Assembly (NCBI GenBank): GCA_000711775.1 | Contig: ARYC01000593.1 | Span: 62,001-126,000 of the forward strand | Source of the DNA: Oxytricha trifallax | Taxonomy: Eukaryota; Ciliophora; Spirotrichea; Sporadotrichida; Oxytrichidae | Length of the DNA: 64,000 nucleotides | Reading direction: 5' to 3' | In this document: piece after piece, positions 46,345 through 58,330 of the stretch | Layout: each line of letters opens with the position of its first letter | Numbering within the stretch: position 1 is the first letter of the stretch | Translations under genes and position numbers: made by a program | Notes under the pieces: generated by a model | What the model was told of the DNA's origin: nothing | What the model saw: only the letters and a program-made list of their open reading frames with translations | Database searches by the model: none

Positions 46345-47040
46345 TTGCTAAAGACACATCTTCAAATTAAAAAGTTATAAATATTAAAGCATTTCATCAA
46401 TTATTAATTTATTTGTTATTTCATTATCCTCTCATTTATGAATATATTATAAATTCCAATAAATTAATTGATAAAAACTTTTAGATTATATTTACTTGTT
46501 CAATTTATAATGGCTACATCAACTTTTATTAATGATACTTTTATTATGAAAAACGCAAATGATTAAACAGTTATAATAATAATTATTTAAAATAGTAAAT
46601 TAGAATAGATACTAAATAATTATATGGATAGAATCATAATCGTTATTTTACAAAGAATCAAAGATTTGTAAGTATAATTTATATTATCGTAAGAATATAA
46701 TATATATATTTATATTAAAAATAATTCCTTAAATTTTAAATTAAAAAAATGGATTGCCTAAGTGAAGTTTAAAAGTAACTAAAATAAAATTTATAATAAG
46801 TTTCTTTATTATTAGGAGAAGGAAATAATTAAACGTTGTTCTTTATAATTCTAAGTGAAATGTATCATTAAAAGGTTTTGTATTTAAGAAGTAAATTTTA
46901 TTTTAATTACTGTTTTCCCTATTTGCATTCAACTTTAGGTTACTAATATAATCAGATTATGGGAAATAAAATATTTTTAAATTTTGCAAAAGCAATTCTT
47001 CTAATTTAAGATCACTGATACAATTTTAAAATTTCTATTC
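46345..47040. other. AT-rich DNA, no gene seen
   Basis: AT-rich spacer. Nothing supported. Confidence 0.4.
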
Positions 47041-49810
47041 CCTTTTTATACTACATCAAGTATGAAGAAAAGGCTCATTTAAATTATTGTATATTTAGAT
47101 CTCACCTAAAATTTCATTGTTGATGTTAATTTAATTCTGGTTATTACATTTAAAGAAACTCACATTTTACTATTCGTCATGAATCATACTTTCCGATCAA
47201 GCTTTTTATGAATCATTAGAAGCTAAGAACAGTTTGAAATCAGACAGTCTATCTATATTATAAGAGGTATTTTGGTACCATCTTAAATCTTCACTATATT
47301 TGAAGGCTCTTAAATCATTTTAGATTAAGTAGTTATGAGGGAAAAATGGAACATTTATACAAATAATCTTATTTGCTGTTAATATCAATCATAAATATTT
47401 CAAAATAAAAAGTTACTATCATATAAATCAAGAAAACAATATTAATATTTCGTAAATTAAAAATAATATTAGTTTAAACTCAGAAAGTCAAGAGAATATT
47501 TAAAAGACCACTCGAGTTTAAAATATTTAAGCCTCTATAGTAATTAAACATTTCAACTTATTCTAAATTCAAATTTGCCTATTCATTTTAATATTCAAAC
47601 TTTTGTTTCAAAATATAAAATAATTTAATAATTTAGGCCATTTAAGTGAAAACAATTTAATATAAATTTGACACCTAATAATCACTTAATGCTAGATGAA
47701 TATATCGATATAAGTAGTTTTTCTATTGATTGTTCTAGTACTCGTTAGTTAGGTAATAACAATAAATTAGAAATCAAATAAATATTAAAAATAATCAATT
47801 TCAAATATAATTTGAGAGTAATTATTGTATTTAATTTCCAAACAAACCTGTAACCATCTCCATTTTTGTATTTTAGTTGTAATTTAATTTACGTTTATAC
47901 AAATAAAGGCAATTTTTTTATTTTACTTAAGAAAATCTTTACCAATCTTTAGTATTCATCAATATTATACCGGTTTTTCCAACTAATTTTTCTGGTGAAT
48001 ATTAAAGTACTTTCTTTTTTTAAAGTACAATTTTATTTTTAAAATTTAAATTGATTTAATTTACTTTTAATCTCCTATTACTATACCATTCATTTATATA
48101 CTAAGTTAATACTCTATCTAATTTTAAGGAATTTATAATATAAATTTGGTAATGTTTTAATCAAGTAATATTAATTCCATTTATATATTTTTTATTTACT
48201 TTTAAATTTAAGTTAGACTAATGATAACATTTCTTTATGAAACTATATTCTTATCCGAAAAATCATTTAAAATAGAATGAAAACATTTCTTATAGCAATA
48301 TATAATAATATATATATATAAATTATTGATAAGCTCTCTATGTAATTTTGCAGAGATGATTTTGTATATTTTCAAGGATTTACAAAATCATGTTTTAATG
48401 CTCATCATAATTTTTAATATTTTATAATTTTACCCCCAACGTAGTTTTATATTAATTTGTTTGAAAGCGAATGAGATTTAAGATTTATCTAGCAGTTTGA
48501 ATTTTAGAACAATAAAATATATTATAAACATAATTTCCTATTTTTGTAAATATATTATAAAAATTAAATTGAAAAGAAATAAGTTTTTGTTACCTTAACT
48601 TTAAAAATACTCTATTTCTTATACAAGAAATGGGCCTAAAATTCATTATTTTGACGTCTCCAGGTCCTTTTAGATACTCAAAAGCAAGTGTAAGTGTATG
48701 TTTCTTGTCAATCAATTGTGCTAAATATCACGATGAGGAAGATTTGAGGCAGATTTGAAAAGAAATTACGGAGATCTCCTGATAAGAAAGTGATAATTGA
48801 CAAATTTAAAAATCTTCCCAACTTTAAATTGAGTTCTTCGAGGTCTTTATAGATGTGTCCAACCTCGAATCAACAGAGCCTATTTACTCTTGATAAATTA
48901 CAAAGACATCAGATAAATAAGGGATGAAAGAGGAAAATTTGTAATAAATCTCTAATTACTCTTGAACATTACCTATAAGTAAAAAAGAATTGACTTTAGA
49001 TAATATATTACACATCATAAATAATATAATACAACAAATTTTAATTAAGACATAATAGTTGATATCATACTGTTAGATAAAAAATTCATTTAATTTTTAA
49101 TTAAGATATTGGAAATCCTTGAAATAATATCCTTTAATTATAATGTAAAATTTGATAAATAATAAAAGAGATAACTTGAAATAGAAGAAGACTAAAATTC
49201 TAAATAAAAATACAATATTAAAATGAGGAACAAAATTGTAAAATCAAGAAATTGTATTTCTATTATTATATAAATAATATATTTGTATAAATATGAGATT
49301 AGTAATTTCTCAATTTCTAACGAAAATAATTCTAATACATAACATTGATTTCATACTCTGTTTTATTCGCAATTTTATCTATTATTTTTTTATTTACTAA
49401 TCTAAGTGAAATAAAAGCTAACAAATTAATTTATTCCTGAAATAGTTTGAAAATTTAAAACAAAAAAACAAATGGAAAAAATATTTGATTATACGCCTTT
49501 AAAAATATCAATCTTTATGAAGAAATTGAAAATCAAATCTAAGCTGTAAATGAATCCTAAAGATAATATATGCTTAGTTCTCTATTAAAGTTGGCTTTAA
49601 ATGCTGATTCAAGAACGTGAAATCCACATCTGTTAGATAGATGTATTTTTAAACATAAATATGAAGTATTTGACGATTACTACCAGAAAATAAATATATG
49701 CTTGTTTATCTACAAATATTGATGATGATGATTTTGATTTGTGTTAAATAATTTCCAGAATTCTTTAATGATATGCTACTTATAAAAGATGCAATTAAGA
49801 AAGTTTTTCT
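47041..49810 (+). pseudogene. Candidate long gene in separated blocks
   Basis: Plus-strand blocks in order: 47050-47214 (KKRLIQIIVYLDLTQNFIVD), 47212-47655 (147 codons; RSQEQFEIRQSIYIIRGILV; LRKSREYLKDHSSLKYLSLY), 47665-48055 (129 codons; NLTPNNHLMLDEYIDISSFS), about 48590-48930 (PKIHYFDVSRSFQILKSKCK; RFEKKLRRSPDKKVIIDKFK) and 49490-49800 (LYEEIENQIQAVNESQRQYM; IFKHKYEVFDDYYQKINICL). AT-rich gaps of 500-550 bp separate the later blocks. All on one strand and of similar style, so possibly one large germline gene with eliminated inserts, or a decaying one. No domain is recognised. Confidence 0.35.
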
Positions 49811-50414
49811 AAAAATTAGGAATAATATATTTTTAAATAATAGTTATACATAAGTATCTTTTTTAAATTGTGGATGATTGATTTGGCGTTGAATTTAGAA
49901 TAGATAAATACAAAAAATTAGGTAATTATTCATGTTTAAAATAAATAAGTTTTATAAATCATATATATTATAAATAAATCATTAGGAAAAGTGTAAAAAA
50001 TGGATAAATATAAGGAATAATCTAATTATTCCTTAGATAAATAGTATGAGTGAATAATTAAACTTGTATTTATTTACTTTATTTATTTCTTTTTTCCTAG
50101 TAATTCCCTTACTGTTTATCAATGTAATAGATTATCAAGATATTAAAGTAATAGAGCCATTCTACTATAATATTATATTTCTGTAAAAGCACAAGATATT
50201 CCATATTCTGAGTTCGCTGATAAAAAAAATTATAATTTAATTATTCGAGTCAATCAAAAGATTCGTTTGCTATCATTCAAAACCCCAAAACCCTTTCAGT
50301 AGTTTCATTGATTTTTGATTGATAAAAGTAGACTATTAGTGCATACTTTATTTGGGTTTTAGTAGAATTTATGTAGGGGTTTTATGTTTAAATATTAGTA
50401 TTTTAAGTGAGTAT

Positions 50415-51458
50415 ATGCATGGTCTGGGGTCAGTTTATGACAGTGTATATAGATTTATTTTTTAAGTTGCGTTATGGTTGCGATGATTATAGTGATCAAC
50501 TCAAACCTGTTCTGAATTATAAGTCTATAGCAAGGCTGCTCCATAAATCTCAAGCAACTGTGAGATCTCACTGTCTATTAACATTGAATTTAAAGAGATA
50601 GCATCTTAATTATAAGCCTAGAGACCCCTAAAATTTTAGCAGCATCTCATCGATTATTTTATTAATAATAAGACTCTTAAATACTGGGCTCACTTCTCTC
50701 TAGCCTAGAGGGCTGTTATGTTTATCGCCAATTCACTGAGATTCATATCTCTGCATAATCCATAGCTAACATATATATAAAGAACGGAATATTTTACAAG
50801 ACAGTCAATCGCATAAAGAGAGTGATTGACTTTAATGTTCCATTTTATAAGAATAATTTAAATTATATATTCGATTAAATGCAAAGGGATTAAGATAATA
50901 TTATAAAGTTCATAAACGCTGATGAAGCTATATTTAAATTAAATACCTTCTTATCAATGTCTTGGTATAAAAGATATAGCCACATTGAAGTATTTGATTA
51001 AAAGATTAAGGTTTAAACTCATGCTACTCTTGGTGGAATAAGTGAAGATAGTGGCCTCGAGACTTATTTTATCCACACTCGCTCAATTAAGACTGAATAA
51101 TACATAAAGTTCTTACAATAACTCAGAGACAAATACGCTGACTAAGATATTATTCTGTTCGTTGATAACTTTTCAGATCATAAACTAAAGACTCAAGGAA
51201 GGAATATGAAGACTAAACATAACACCTGTATTTAATGTTCCTTACAGTCCTTAGTTCAATGGAATTGAATTATATTGGGGGTTATTGAAATGACACTACA
51301 AGAAACTTCTACTCTATCACTTGATGCACGGCTTGAAGATAGACACAGTAGATTTTATTAAGAGTGCTGCTAAAAGAGTCAGCGATGATAAAGCAAAAGT
51401 ATGCGTAAGAGAAGGGAGATTTTGTGTTTATAAATAAGTTTTAGATTTAAACGAATGA
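50415..51458 (+). pseudogene. Tc1/mariner-like DDE transposase (TBE 42-kDa type)
   Basis: About 348 codons, matching the roughly 42 kDa expected of TBE transposases. N-terminal part: RYGCDDYSDQLKPVLNYKS, SIARLLHKSQATVRSHCLL (helix-turn-helix-like). Then RIKRVIDFNVPFYKNNLNYI. Catalytic core: INADEAIFKLN (first Asp), GGISEDSGLETYFIHTRSIK, YIKFLQQLRDKYADQDIILF followed by VDNFSDHK (second Asp), then in a shifted frame PYSPQFNGIELYWGLLK with the Glu. The triad is therefore present. A C-terminal KSAAKRVSDDKAKVCVREGR leads to TGA 51456. At least two frame changes break it. The transposase would cut and paste the element and, in hypotrichs, is linked to germline DNA elimination (established for Oxytricha). 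Confidence 0.9.
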
Positions 51459-51464
51459 ATAAGT

Positions 51465-52235
51465 TCACATATTAAATTTGCCCGTAAAAGGATTTGGCTT
51501 TTCTTTCTTTTCTTCCTCTTAAGGCTTGGTTAGGCCTATGTTTCTTCTCTTAGTGCCAGCTCCTGCGTTAATATTCATCTTTATAAATCTTTGAAAATCT
51601 TTTGCTAAGTTCATGCTTTACATGAGACTTTCTCTCTCTCTATTTAATTTCCTGCGCTCTTTCATCAAATATATAGCAGCTCCAGATTTTTCTATTAAAT
51701 TAGAAGACGAAGCTTACTAGAGATGAATGGATGCTTCTGCAGTTCCTATAACCAGGTCTCACTGATTTTATCCTTGCTTATCTTTTTATTCAGGAGAGAT
51801 ACTGTAGAGTTTCTTATGAGCTTCTTACAACTTCATTTAAGTACTCAGGTTTCAGAGTTGCAAGAATACCAAAGAAGAAGTATATTTCTGGCAACTTATT
51901 AGAGAGTTGCAGCTTTGATGGAAGGTAGAGAGCAACATTTGGATCACTCATAAATCATAGAGATTTGTTACTGATATTTCAGGGTAGTTAGGAATTTCAA
52001 TCATCCTAATTTCATTAGACTTAAAAGCTTTTTTCTCTTCACTGAGTAAGGCTTTTAAGAATAAGATTTTAGTTCCCTCCTAAGTCGGCAAGAACAATCC
52101 AACTATAATGGATTTATTAATCTTACTTAAGAAATTACATTGCTAAACCAAATATCTTAAAGGTCCTCTTTACTTCGAAATTTTCCTATTAAATCTTGAG
52201 ATTAAATTCTCTCATGCATCATTCATAGACTCCAT
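51465..52235 (-). pseudogene. TBE-type ORF2 (function unknown)
   Basis: Minus strand from ATG 52235 to TGA 51465, 257 codons if continuous, in at least three frames. Segments: RFNRKISKQRGPLRYLVQQC, INKSIIVGLFLPTQEGTKIL, RMIEIPNYPEISVTNLYD, LSNKLPEIYFFFGILATLKP, LNEVVRSSQETLQYLS, KSGAAIYLMKERRKLNRE and a basic end GTKRRNIGLTKPQEEEKKEK. Its stop lies 7 bp from the stop of the transposase. TBE elements have an ORF of about 22 kDa in the same convergent position. Its role is unknown. Confidence 0.75.
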
Positions 52236-52767
52236 CTTGCTTCCTCTTTCTAGAAATGTTAATGAAATTTAAAATTATGGATATCCATTCTGAGTTTAAT
52301 AAAATCTTACTTCTAAATAGGGAGAACCTTCTGGAGGTCAACCTTGAAAAGATATGCGGAGAAGCATTGAAAAACTTACTCCAAGTTTCACAGAATGGTT
52401 TCCATTTTTATCAATCTATCTCCATTAGATTGCTCATAATAATATTTAATTATTTTAGGAGGTCCTCCAAATTAAGTTCAAACTTTATTAGGAGTTAAAT
52501 TTTAATGCTAAAACTTAATTAGGAGCATATTAAATTTAAAAATGTTTAATAACTTTACCACCAAGAGAAACAAAACTTCATTAGGAGTATTTTAATTTAC
52601 TAAAATGTATAAAATTCTCATAAAATATTTCAATTTCCAGTCTTCTATGGTTATTTTATTTTCTTACCTCTAAGCAAAAAATCTACGAGAGCGTCATATA
52701 CTCTACTATTATAGTTTATCAAGGTATATTTTATCATTATTATAATAAAATATATCAGAAAACTAAA

Positions 52768-54130
52768 ATGAGCGCTAACCTTTTGAGAAGAGCGGCATTA
52801 CTTGGGTAAAGTCAATAAAAATTATCATTCCAGCAACCAATAAAAGTAGAGATCAAAGACGCTGGTACTCAGTGGGAGGCCACTTATGACATCTTTGACC
52901 AGTATAGCTTTGAAATTTAAATATAAATTAAGCTGGAGGTCATTATAGAAGCTGAGCAAATTGAGGAGGAAGTTAAATAACCTACCATAGAGCATTAATC
53001 ATTACAAGCCAATGTAAACTATTAATGCAAAGAATGTTATAAAGTTTTCCTCTACAAGTCAACTTACAAAAGACATTTGAGAGATATACACAACGATATG
53101 CCAAGGTTATATCTAAAGCATGAATAGAAGGTTGGCAAATATATCTGTGATTCCTGTGAGAGCCATATTCTCATACAAGAGACATCAAAGTGCACTTAAA
53201 GAAAAAGCACAATCAAATTTTTGTCTTAATTCATGAACCCACAGGAAAAATATTCCTTTAAAAAAGAAGATCAAGAAATTATGTCGAGTCTCTTAAAGTT
53301 TAAGTATAGAAGTAAGTCAAAATGAAGAAAGCAGTCAAGAACTTTCTTGTCTCTGAGATAAATAAAATCATGGTAAAAATTGAGGTGATGCAGATTCCTA
53401 TCTTAAAAATTATTGACATATATTCTTGCCTTTAAAGCTCATCAATCTTCAGGATATAGTAGAGAAAAGAGTCATCACTGATGACTAATATGCCTATAAA
53501 ATATATCCATTCAATTACCTTCTTGCTGATGACAAGTTCATATGCGCTAATGAGTATAATGCTCTTTAACAAGCAAAGTTTAGAGAGTGTAAGCATATTA
53601 TTTAGCTATATGCTATACTACTTGGAAAAGATCATGCTGCATTCAGACTTCCTCTCCTCGAGATGACTTACAGAGAAATTTTATCTGACAATTGATGCTA
53701 AAGATAAATTGGCTAGATCGTGCAGCAAATATTTGAGGGTATTGAAGAGCTTCACAAGCTTGGCTATGTTCAACGAGACTTAAAGCCAGAGAAAATTATG
53801 ATGAACTTTCAACATCTTAGAATTTGGCAATGTATATGGTACTCCTGGATATTTCCCTGAGAGAGAAGATTGGAGAGACGGAGATGTTCAATGGGACATC
53901 TGGGCTCTAATAGTAAATAATTAAAGTGAGCGCATGCCAAGAAACAATTACTTTAGCTGCAAGGGTGAGAGAGATTCTAAGTAAAGAATCAAGCAATACC
54001 TCGATAAAAATAAAATAAATTGAGGTCTCAGAGAACTTGCATATTCAACTATTATCAAGCCAATCAAAGAGAATTAATTAACAATAGAAACAATAAAACA
54101 TCAACATAGAAAGATAAATTCAGAAAACGC
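52768..54130 (+). pseudogene. Zinc-finger/protein-kinase ORF (TBE 57-kDa type)
   Basis: ATG 52768: SANLLRRAALLGQSQQKLSF, an acidic Glu/Gln region, then a C2H2 finger YQCKECYKVFLYKSTYKRHL followed by RDIH (CX2C, HX4H). A second CX2C (ICDSCESH) follows. The kinase part starts with an N-lobe-like stretch (DKFICANEYNALQQAKFREC), then FEGIEELHKLGYVQRDLKPE (subdomain VI with the catalytic Asp, the preceding His being Gln), then, after a frame change, GNVYGTPGYFPEREDWRDGD and WDIWAL. DFG is not visible: the stretch is NFQHLR. The end near 54120 is approximate. TBE elements are known to encode a zinc-finger/kinase protein of about 57 kDa. Three or more frame breaks. Confidence 0.85.
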
Positions 54131-54306
54131 TTATGCTTGTGTGAAATATTTGAAAAACTCGCTTGTTATACTCACTTAAATGACTAATATTTAAACATTA
54201 AACCCCTACATAAACCCTATTAAAACCCAAATAATGTATGCACTAATAGTCTACTTTTATCAATCAAAAATCAATCAAACTACTGAAAGGGTTTTGGGGT
54301 TTGATT

Positions 54307-55636
54307 GCTAGCAATTAAACAATAAGAATATTTTATAAATTATTTGTATATATACTAATCTTGCTAAAAGGGTAAAAGTGAAGAGATTTGTTTCATTCAA
54401 AAAGATTTAATCTTATAATTGTAGCTTTTAAAATCAACATTTACTTTAAGTTAATTAATTAAAAATTTATTTTACGTTTCTATGATTAAATAAAATATCT
54501 TTCTTATATTTAAGAAATTCATTATCAATATGTATAATTAGTATATATTGTCTTTAATTGTACTAAAGGAAGACATCATTTCGTTCAATTTTTCATGATA
54601 CAAAGCAAAAGGGAAATTGTATAATTAGATAGTTGACTAAAAATCAAATCTGGGAATTATTATAATGGTGAAAAATAAAATTTATTGTTAAAGTGTTAAG
54701 AGGTAGAATAAAACTAAATATTTAAGATGGTCATTTTTCACGCTGTTATACTATAGATAATTTTTATTATTCCATTATAGATTAATTCTCCATCTTTAAT
54801 GTTTGCTGTAAATAAAGGATATTATTGAAACATGACTGGCTTATGAATAACAGTTGATTTTTTAATAAAGTCTTTTGGCTGCTATATAGTCGAAATTGAG
54901 TAATCCCAAAAAAAAGATGTTAAATTGATGCTGGTTTAGCTAAGAAATTGGAATTGAATTATATCACATATAAAATAATAAAAGATATTTACATAGCTAA
55001 TATTTTACCCGAACCTTATATAAAATAAACTCTAATGTATCTTAGTGATGTTAATTTATTAAATTTGACCTATTAATCATTAAATAATAAATTGGTGGAT
55101 ATAGTATCGAATAGATAGATATGTTCTTTAATGAAAAGTAATATGATTATAAGGCGTTTTTAGAATTGACACATTGCCTATCAATTAATTCTTCAAATTA
55201 TTGTAATAAAATGGACTTCTCTTTTATAATGAGTAACTAGAAGTTTAAATTCAATAGCCATAAATCAGACACGTTATTATAAGCCATTTTCTAAATTAAT
55301 CAGAAACTACAATGATTTTATCGTATTTCTATTGTTATCGCTATTAATAAGACTGGGCTAATTATTACTCATTATGTTTTATACCTCAATATATTCACAA
55401 AAAACAATAACCTATCTAATTTATTATTTAATCCGGTAAAAAATTTCTATAATTTATCACTTTTTAATTTTAAATAAAATAAACATAGTAAGAAGATAAT
55501 TTAATAGGCAATCTTCAATCGGCATGAAGATAATCATCTAATATTACTCTGGACCATTTTTTTTTTACATACTAGGATAAAGTACAAAAGCAAGATATAT
55601 TAAAAATTTAACAAATTGTAAATAATAAAAAAATAT
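54307..55636. other. AT-rich DNA, no gene seen
   Basis: AT-rich, with short unsupported frames only. Confidence 0.4.
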
Positions 55637-56048
55637 TGTAGGAATACATTTGATTTGCGAAATTAAATTAAAATCAAATATATTAATAATTAAATTCGTG
55701 GCAGTTAACTTTCTGGAAACCTAGACAATATGGTACTTGATAGATAGAGAATTCAAAACTAACTGGACATTACTATTGGCGGTACCCCTCTATCGTATCC
55801 CTGGAGAGAGATAACGCAGCTTTAATTTTGAGAGATTTGTTTAGATGATTTTAATGGAAAATTAAAGATGAGTTAACTAACTCCAGGATACGATAGAGGG
55901 GTACCGCCAATAGTAAAGTCCAGCTGATTTTGAATTCTCTATCGAATGAGCCCAAGATCGTTTAAATTGGCAAACTTTAACTGCCACTAATTTGTTTTAA
56001 TTTTGATTAATTTAATTATAATTTCCCAATTTCGAATGTATTACTACA
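55637..56048. mobile_element. Foldback (MITE-like) element, family B, copy 2
   Basis: TGTAGGAATACATTTGATTT at the left, mirrored at the right with small differences, flanks TAT/ATA. Shares GTGGCAGTTAACTTTCTGGA, ACTGGACATTACTATTGGCG, GGTACCCCTCTATCG and GGAGAGAGATAAC with copy 1. Part of the right arm (GAGCCCAAGATCGTTTAAAT) matches copy 4 rather than its own left arm (CTAGACAATATGGTACTTG), a sign of recombination between copies or of a composite arm. Confidence 0.85.
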
Positions 56049-56263
56049 ATAATAAATTAATAGCCAGTTGAATAAATCTTAAAGTTCCAACAAATAATTC
56101 TATCCAATTAATTGAAAAATATTAAATATTAAATTGTATAATTTAGTAGTAATTATTGATAGATCCAAAGTAAACACTCTATATGTATATAATTTAGCAT
56201 TGTATTAAAACCCAGAAAACATAATTATGAAAAATCCTAAATAAAAATAATTAGAAGTGTTGA

Positions 56264-57082
56264 ATGAATAATAAGATTTAGCTTATAACTAACTCGAATA
56301 TAATGTATTTTAATTTATAAGATTATTCTATATTAAGCTTCCAATCATTGGGGAAAAGATTATAATTTAAGAATCTGATTCAAAATATTTTAGGATAGTT
56401 GGAGATAAATATGCAAAGAAATATGACAAAATATACATGCTAATGCTTAAATATAAAAGCATCAAATATATATTTTGATTAAGTTATTTAGAAAAGAATA
56501 TACTAATAATATTTGTATATACTTAGAATAATAATATGTATAATTTCTTGGGCAATTTGTGATTACCTAAAAAATAATAAACCCCTTATATTTTATTATT
56601 CAAATTCTAATTATTTAGAGAATAGAAAAGACCTTGGTTAGATTTATTTAGATGCCTAAACATCAAAGTGTGAAACTTTCTGTTAATATTTAGCTGCCTG
56701 GTTTAAACCCCATTATTAATTATTTTATTGCTTCCAATTAAATAAGATAATATACGATTTAAACAAATAATAAACTTTAGATTATAAAATCTCAAACCCC
56801 ATAAATGTTCATAAATTAGACAAAAGTGGCTACTATTTAGTGCATAGATTTATAACGGCATATGTAGATATTTCAGCTTAAATAAATTTCGATGTAGATA
56901 AGGATGAGAATCAGCTTTTTCGAAGATTAAACAACTAAAAATACAACTTAAGTACTATAATAAACAAGCTTAGAGTATTAATTTAAATATGGGTAATTGT
57001 TATAATGTAATTTTAATTAAAAATAGGTACATTTTATTCTTCAAATGATATAGTTCAATTGGTCATATATTTTATGGTGTGA
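56264..57082 (+). CDS. Open frame of 272 codons, unknown product
   Basis: ATG 56264, one base after an upstream TGA, to TGA 57080 with no interruption. Many TAA/TAG as Gln. Segments: QSLGKRLQFKNLIQNILGQL, WAICDYLKNNKPLIFYYSNS, ENRKDLGQIYLDAQTSKCET, QYLAAWFKPHYQLFYCFQLN, HKLDKSGYYLVHRFITAYVD, DVDKDENQLFRRLNNQ. This is the longest ATG-to-TGA frame I found. Residues typical of random AT-rich DNA are common and a frame this long is not impossible by chance, but Asp, Glu, Gly, Trp and Cys are well placed in the middle. No family is recognised. Confidence 0.4.
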
Positions 57083-57619
57083 ATGCGAGTTTGAAGCACC
57101 TAAGAGGCATTATACTACCATGTATAACTGATAATTTGCCTATTATATTACAAGATATTGATAGTTGTAGCAATATTTCAAATTAAAATTTATGTCCAAA
57201 TCAATAAACCATTTAAAATATTAAAACAATGCCAAAATAAATATAAACAGATAATAGCATAAGATAGTTGTGTTAATGATTATTGTCTTAACTATGTTTC
57301 ATTCAATATTTTTATTAATTAGCTACAATAATTTATTAATTACAATAATAGAAATAAGTTTCTGATAGATTACTAAGAAATAGATTTTATTTAAAGAAAC
57401 TAAGTTGATAGAATAAAATCAGCATAAGATATAATTATTCAATACAATGTGCATTATATTAAAAAATAAAAGAAAAGGAATTAATCCCAACATATTATTT
57501 ACAAGTAAAATGTCCAAATTGTAAAGCAAACCCTAAAACATAAAGATGATTATTTCGAATGATATTTAAACATAAATAACAAATAATTAATAAAAGTATT
57601 AAATATAGAAATAGAACGA

Positions 57620-58330
57620 AAGTAGTGAATTAAGGAATGACCTATTAATGCAACATATGCAAGACATTTGTCAACTCATTCTACATGGAAAGTTGCAACT
57701 TTGTCAATGGTGCAAGGAACCACAAAAGATGAATAAAAACATAGAGGGATATCAGGATAATCGGCATTGACGATATAACTCATACTAATATTGGAGCAAT
57801 CGTATAAGGCTGGCTGATATTATCAGTAAGTTATAATATAGAGCAGAACAAGTGAATACAACATAAGAAGAAATGAATTAAAAAATATTAAGGAATAAGA
57901 ATAAATTTCCCATGAGGAAAAATAGCAAAGAAGCCAAAGTATTAATAGGGAAGTTATATACAATTAAATTTAAATAAAATATTAATTGAATGGGAGAAAT
58001 TATAAAACTATCCACATCAACTCAGACATCACTAAGAGTGTAGAATCAAGGACAATCTGCAGATGTGAATGCATTATATTAAATCAGAGAGGGACTGAGA
58101 GAGTAGAGTAAAAGGATGATGAAAAAACTTCTAAATCTAAACTCATTCAAAACTAATGAAGAGAAGAGTAATAATTTGTGAGAAAAAATGAAGAAAAAAA
58201 AAGCACAAGAAAATAATTTGATCGAGGGGAAACTCGTTAAAGAAAATCAAGGGAGATAAACTTAAACCTTTATAAGGAAGAGCAGTTGAAGATAACAAGG
58301 ACAATAAAACTTAGATTAGAAATTAATTCT
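57620..58330 (+). pseudogene. Candidate gene blocks, basic and Gln-rich
   Basis: Blocks on the plus strand: CNICKTFVNSFYMESCNFVN near 57650 (a CX2C pair), IRIIGIDDITHTNIGAIVQG near 57750, then overlapping good frames at 58010-58180 (SLRVQNQGQSADVNALYQIR; GLREQSKRMMKKLLNLNSF) and a Lys-rich end near 58270 (KAQENNLIEGKLVKENQGR). Two frames compete over 58000-58160. Local composition is purine-rich as in coding DNA. The function is unknown. Confidence 0.3.

Larger units (their letters stand above)
50278..54303 (+). mobile_element. TBE-like transposon, full-length
   Basis: 4026 bp, close to the 4.1 kb of described hypotrich TBE elements. The inverted ends (CAAAACCCCAAAACCCTTTC; the right end lacks one A) extend about 115 bp inward with GATAAAAGTAGACTATTAGT. 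ATT lies on both flanks (50275-50277, 54304-54306), a 3-bp target duplication of the ANT type known for TBEs. Contents: transposase on plus, ORF2 on minus converging on it, and a zinc-finger/kinase ORF on plus. Each ORF has frame breaks, so the copy looks complete in structure but not intact in coding. Confidence 0.93.

Noticed and set aside
57045-57120. tRNA-like stretch with TAGTTCAATTGGT (A-box-like) and GTTTGAAGC
   Set aside because: The T-stem does not pair, the acceptor stem cannot be formed and no anticodon arm is clear. At most an old tRNA relic, and it overlaps the end of an open frame.
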